In this document: in pieces, positions 62,127 through 64,000 of the stretch
How positions within the stretch are numbered: the first letter of the stretch is position 1
How the letters are laid out: each line of letters starts with the position of its first letter
Assembly (NCBI RefSeq): GCF_000189635.1
Contig: NW_002476218.1
Coordinates: 434,001 to 498,000, forward strand
Source: Tetrahymena thermophila SB210
Lineage: Eukaryota; Ciliophora; Oligohymenophorea; Hymenostomatida; Tetrahymenidae
DNA: 64,000 bases
Direction of reading: 5' to 3'
Made by a program: the position numbers and the translations under genes
Notes under the pieces: generated by a model
What the model was told of the DNA's origin: nothing
The model's database searches: none
What the model saw: the letters and a program-made list of their open reading frames with translations, nothing else

Positions 62127-64000
62127 TCAATCTTGAGGAGCGTTCTTATTTTTAATATAATTTAATTTAGAGTTGCAAAATTAAAAAAATAAAGTTAAAA
62201 TTACTCTTTCTACATCTTTAGATTAATAATTATTGTCCATCTAATTTCTAAGAGCAGTATAACTTACATCTATATCAGCTTGAGTTTTATCTAATTCTTA
62301 TTGATTTTTTTAACTATAAGATGAAATTTCTTTTTCTATCATTTATCTGTTCGATGTTTGCACTGAAGTCATTTCTTTATTTTAAACTGAAAATAGTTCA
62401 TCAACATAATCTTGACCAGAATCTCTAGGAATCAATAGAGGAGATTATTATTGTATAGATTTGAGCATTGGATTGTTATTTGAGGAGGTTCTATAAATTA
62501 AAGAGTCTTAATCCATAAATCTTTAAGAATTTTAATTATAATTCTAAAATAAAAAAATTGTTTAGATTAAAAAACCTTTAATGAAATTTTTACCTTAAAT
62601 TAGCTTGCTTTTTATTGATTCTTATCAGCTGCTAATCTTAAACTGTTCTAACTTTCTTAGTTGATAATTAAATTCATATTCTCAGATATGTTTAAATCAT
62701 CAGCTAATTCAAAATTATCTTACTCTGCATTATATTCATCCACTATATTTAAAAAGAATTACTGAACAATATAGAAATCTTCATCATATATTCTGATTAG
62801 CAGCTAATCTATATCATTGTAAGATGGAGTGCCTTCTAAAATCAAAAATCCATTTTTAATATCAAATTTAAGCCAATGAGGTAGATTCATATTTTTTGAC
62901 ATACCAAATGGCATGTAATCCAATCCTATACATTTTCTTAATTTGATACACCATTTATCTTTTACTTCCCTAATTAATAAATTTATTTTTTTATTTATAG
63001 AAAAATTAAGTTAAATTATTTATTTACTTAAAAGCTTCAACAGAATGAACTTAAAAGGACTCTAAGTGTAGTGACTCTCCAACGCATGGTTAAATAAAAG
63101 ATGCTGCTTCAACTACTATTCCCAAAGCATCAGAATACAAATTTTATTTTATAATGTGAGGGTTAATTCCTAAACTATGTATGCTATCTAGCTTTTATCC
63201 TTTTTGATTATGGATACTTAAGTCCAAAAAAACCTTTTAAAATTAATAAATTTTTAAGTAAAATTTAAATATTTTAATGGATTAATTACTCTATTTATCA
63301 TATCTTCGTTGATTTTAATATCAGAAAAAGGAACTTATTAATTGTATTTATCCTTTTTATTTGTGGATTGAATGTCTACATAGACTTTATACCAATCGTT
63401 TTCAGTATACTAAAAATTCTTTTTAGCATAATACTTCAAATAATTATAAATCGATAAAGCCTTGAAGTCATACTTAATAAAATCTCTAGCTACAATACCT
63501 TATAAGCATTTAAAGAACCTAGATTCTTTGTTTTAAAACTCTTTTATGTCGTTTTTTACAAAATATGTTTTCCCATTTAAAGTATATGTAACTTCAAGCT
63601 AAAGCATGTCTCTATACATTTTTGTCATAGCTATTGATCCATCTTTTCTCAAAAAGAGCTTTTCCATCTATTTATTAAATAAAATTTTTTATTTAATTTT
63701 TGAAAATAATTTTTCGAAAATATTTTTTACAATAGTTTTATTTCTTTATGCAGGACTCATTTGTAAATTATAAACTGTTTTTTTAAGAAATTCGTCTTCA
63801 TAATCCATACACTTCAACCTTCTTGTTTATTAGAATTTCTATATATTTTATTAATTGTTCTTTTCTATATCTTCATCTTTAATTGTATTTGCACTTTCTT
63901 AATGGAAGTATATCTTCTTCTCTCTTTCTTCCTATACAAATAGATTTTCCTTTTACATAAGTTTGCTTTTGAATGAATAGTAAAGTTCATATGCCTTTTT
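62127..64000 (-). CDS. protein with cadherin-like (CADG/putative Ig) domain, 5' end outside window
   Basis: The 3' part of a multi-exon gene; its beginning lies beyond position 64000. Coding blocks with GT..AG introns are visible at about 63733-64000, 63290-63667, 63020-63230, 62594-62960 and 62127-62543, the last ending at TGA. One stretch reads YMPFGMSKNMNLPHWLKFDI, then KNGFLILEGTPSYNDIDQLL and IRIYDED. This is the LP-x-WL-x-FD ... GTP-x(5)-D ... I-x-D pattern of dystroglycan-type cadherin-like (He_PIG/CADG) domains, usually calcium-linked beta-sandwich modules. The flanking parts are charged and Gln-rich, with no membrane helix in the visible portion. The end is Gln/Ser/Asn-rich and may hide one more intron. 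Ciliates have large families of such proteins; this one's role is unknown. Confidence 0.75.

Noticed and set aside
1-64000. Frequent in-frame TAA and TAG inside conserved genes, as if most genes were broken
   Set aside because: They fall at Gln or variable positions in NSA2, SMC4, PACRG, DNAI4 and others, and genes end only at TGA. This is the ciliate code, not decay.

Overview
The window looks like macronuclear-type DNA of a ciliate that reads TAA and TAG as glutamine and stops only at TGA. Tetrahymena or a close oligohymenophorean relative is the best fit. All long reading frames close at TGA and run through dozens of TAA/TAG codons placed where conserved proteins carry Gln. The DNA is very AT-rich, introns are short and AT-rich (GT..AG, mostly 50-300 bp), and intergenic DNA is the most AT-rich part. 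Conceptual translation with the standard code breaks nearly every gene, so the gene models here were read by hand with the ciliate code.

Layout. 1.5-6.6 kb: a small RING-like protein and a long Gln/Asn-rich ankyrin-repeat protein, both on the minus strand. 7.3-8.5 kb: ribosomal protein eL30 (minus) with a 916-bp intron holding four small hairpin-like repeats. 9.8-13.9 kb: PACRG (ciliary microtubule inner-junction protein) and a casein kinase 1 family kinase with DFA in place of DFG, both plus. 14.8-17.1 kb: NSA2 (60S assembly) and TSR2 (eS26 chaperone), both minus. 17.3-18.1 kb: a four-copy degenerate tandem repeat. 18.3-22.0 kb: a 1,141-residue Asn/Ser/Gln-rich coiled-coil protein (minus). 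25.4-26.9 kb: a membrane-anchored pepsin-type aspartyl protease (plus). 28.0-29.6 kb: PDCD2-family protein (minus), with a long gene desert beyond it. 34.3-41.9 kb: two orphan proteins (plus) that share a 12-residue C-terminal motif, with a relic transporter fragment between them. 42.3-44.2 kb: a small secreted cysteine-containing protein (minus) and the SAR1 GTPase (plus), divergently transcribed. 45.5-50.6 kb: the condensin ATPase SMC4 in 12 large exons. 51.2-52.9 kb: a leucine-rich-repeat protein. 53.2-56.4 kb: a 1,054-residue unrecognised Gln-rich protein (minus). 57.3-61.3 kb: axonemal dynein intermediate chain DNAI4/WDR78 in 12 exons (plus). 62.1-64.0 kb: the 3' part of a gene with a cadherin-like (CADG) domain (minus), running off the window.

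Functional themes. Four ribosome-production genes (eL30, NSA2, TSR2, PDCD2) lie on the minus strand within about 22 kb. Two ciliary genes (PACRG, DNAI4) are also present, as expected for a ciliate, but nothing suggests co-transcription. No tRNA, rRNA, CRISPR array, telomere repeat or intact mobile element was recognised. The most unusual items are the covarying repeats in the eL30 intron, the shared C-terminal motif of the two orphan proteins, the DFA kinase, and a frame break in SMC4 that is explained exactly by a 31-nt mini-intron.
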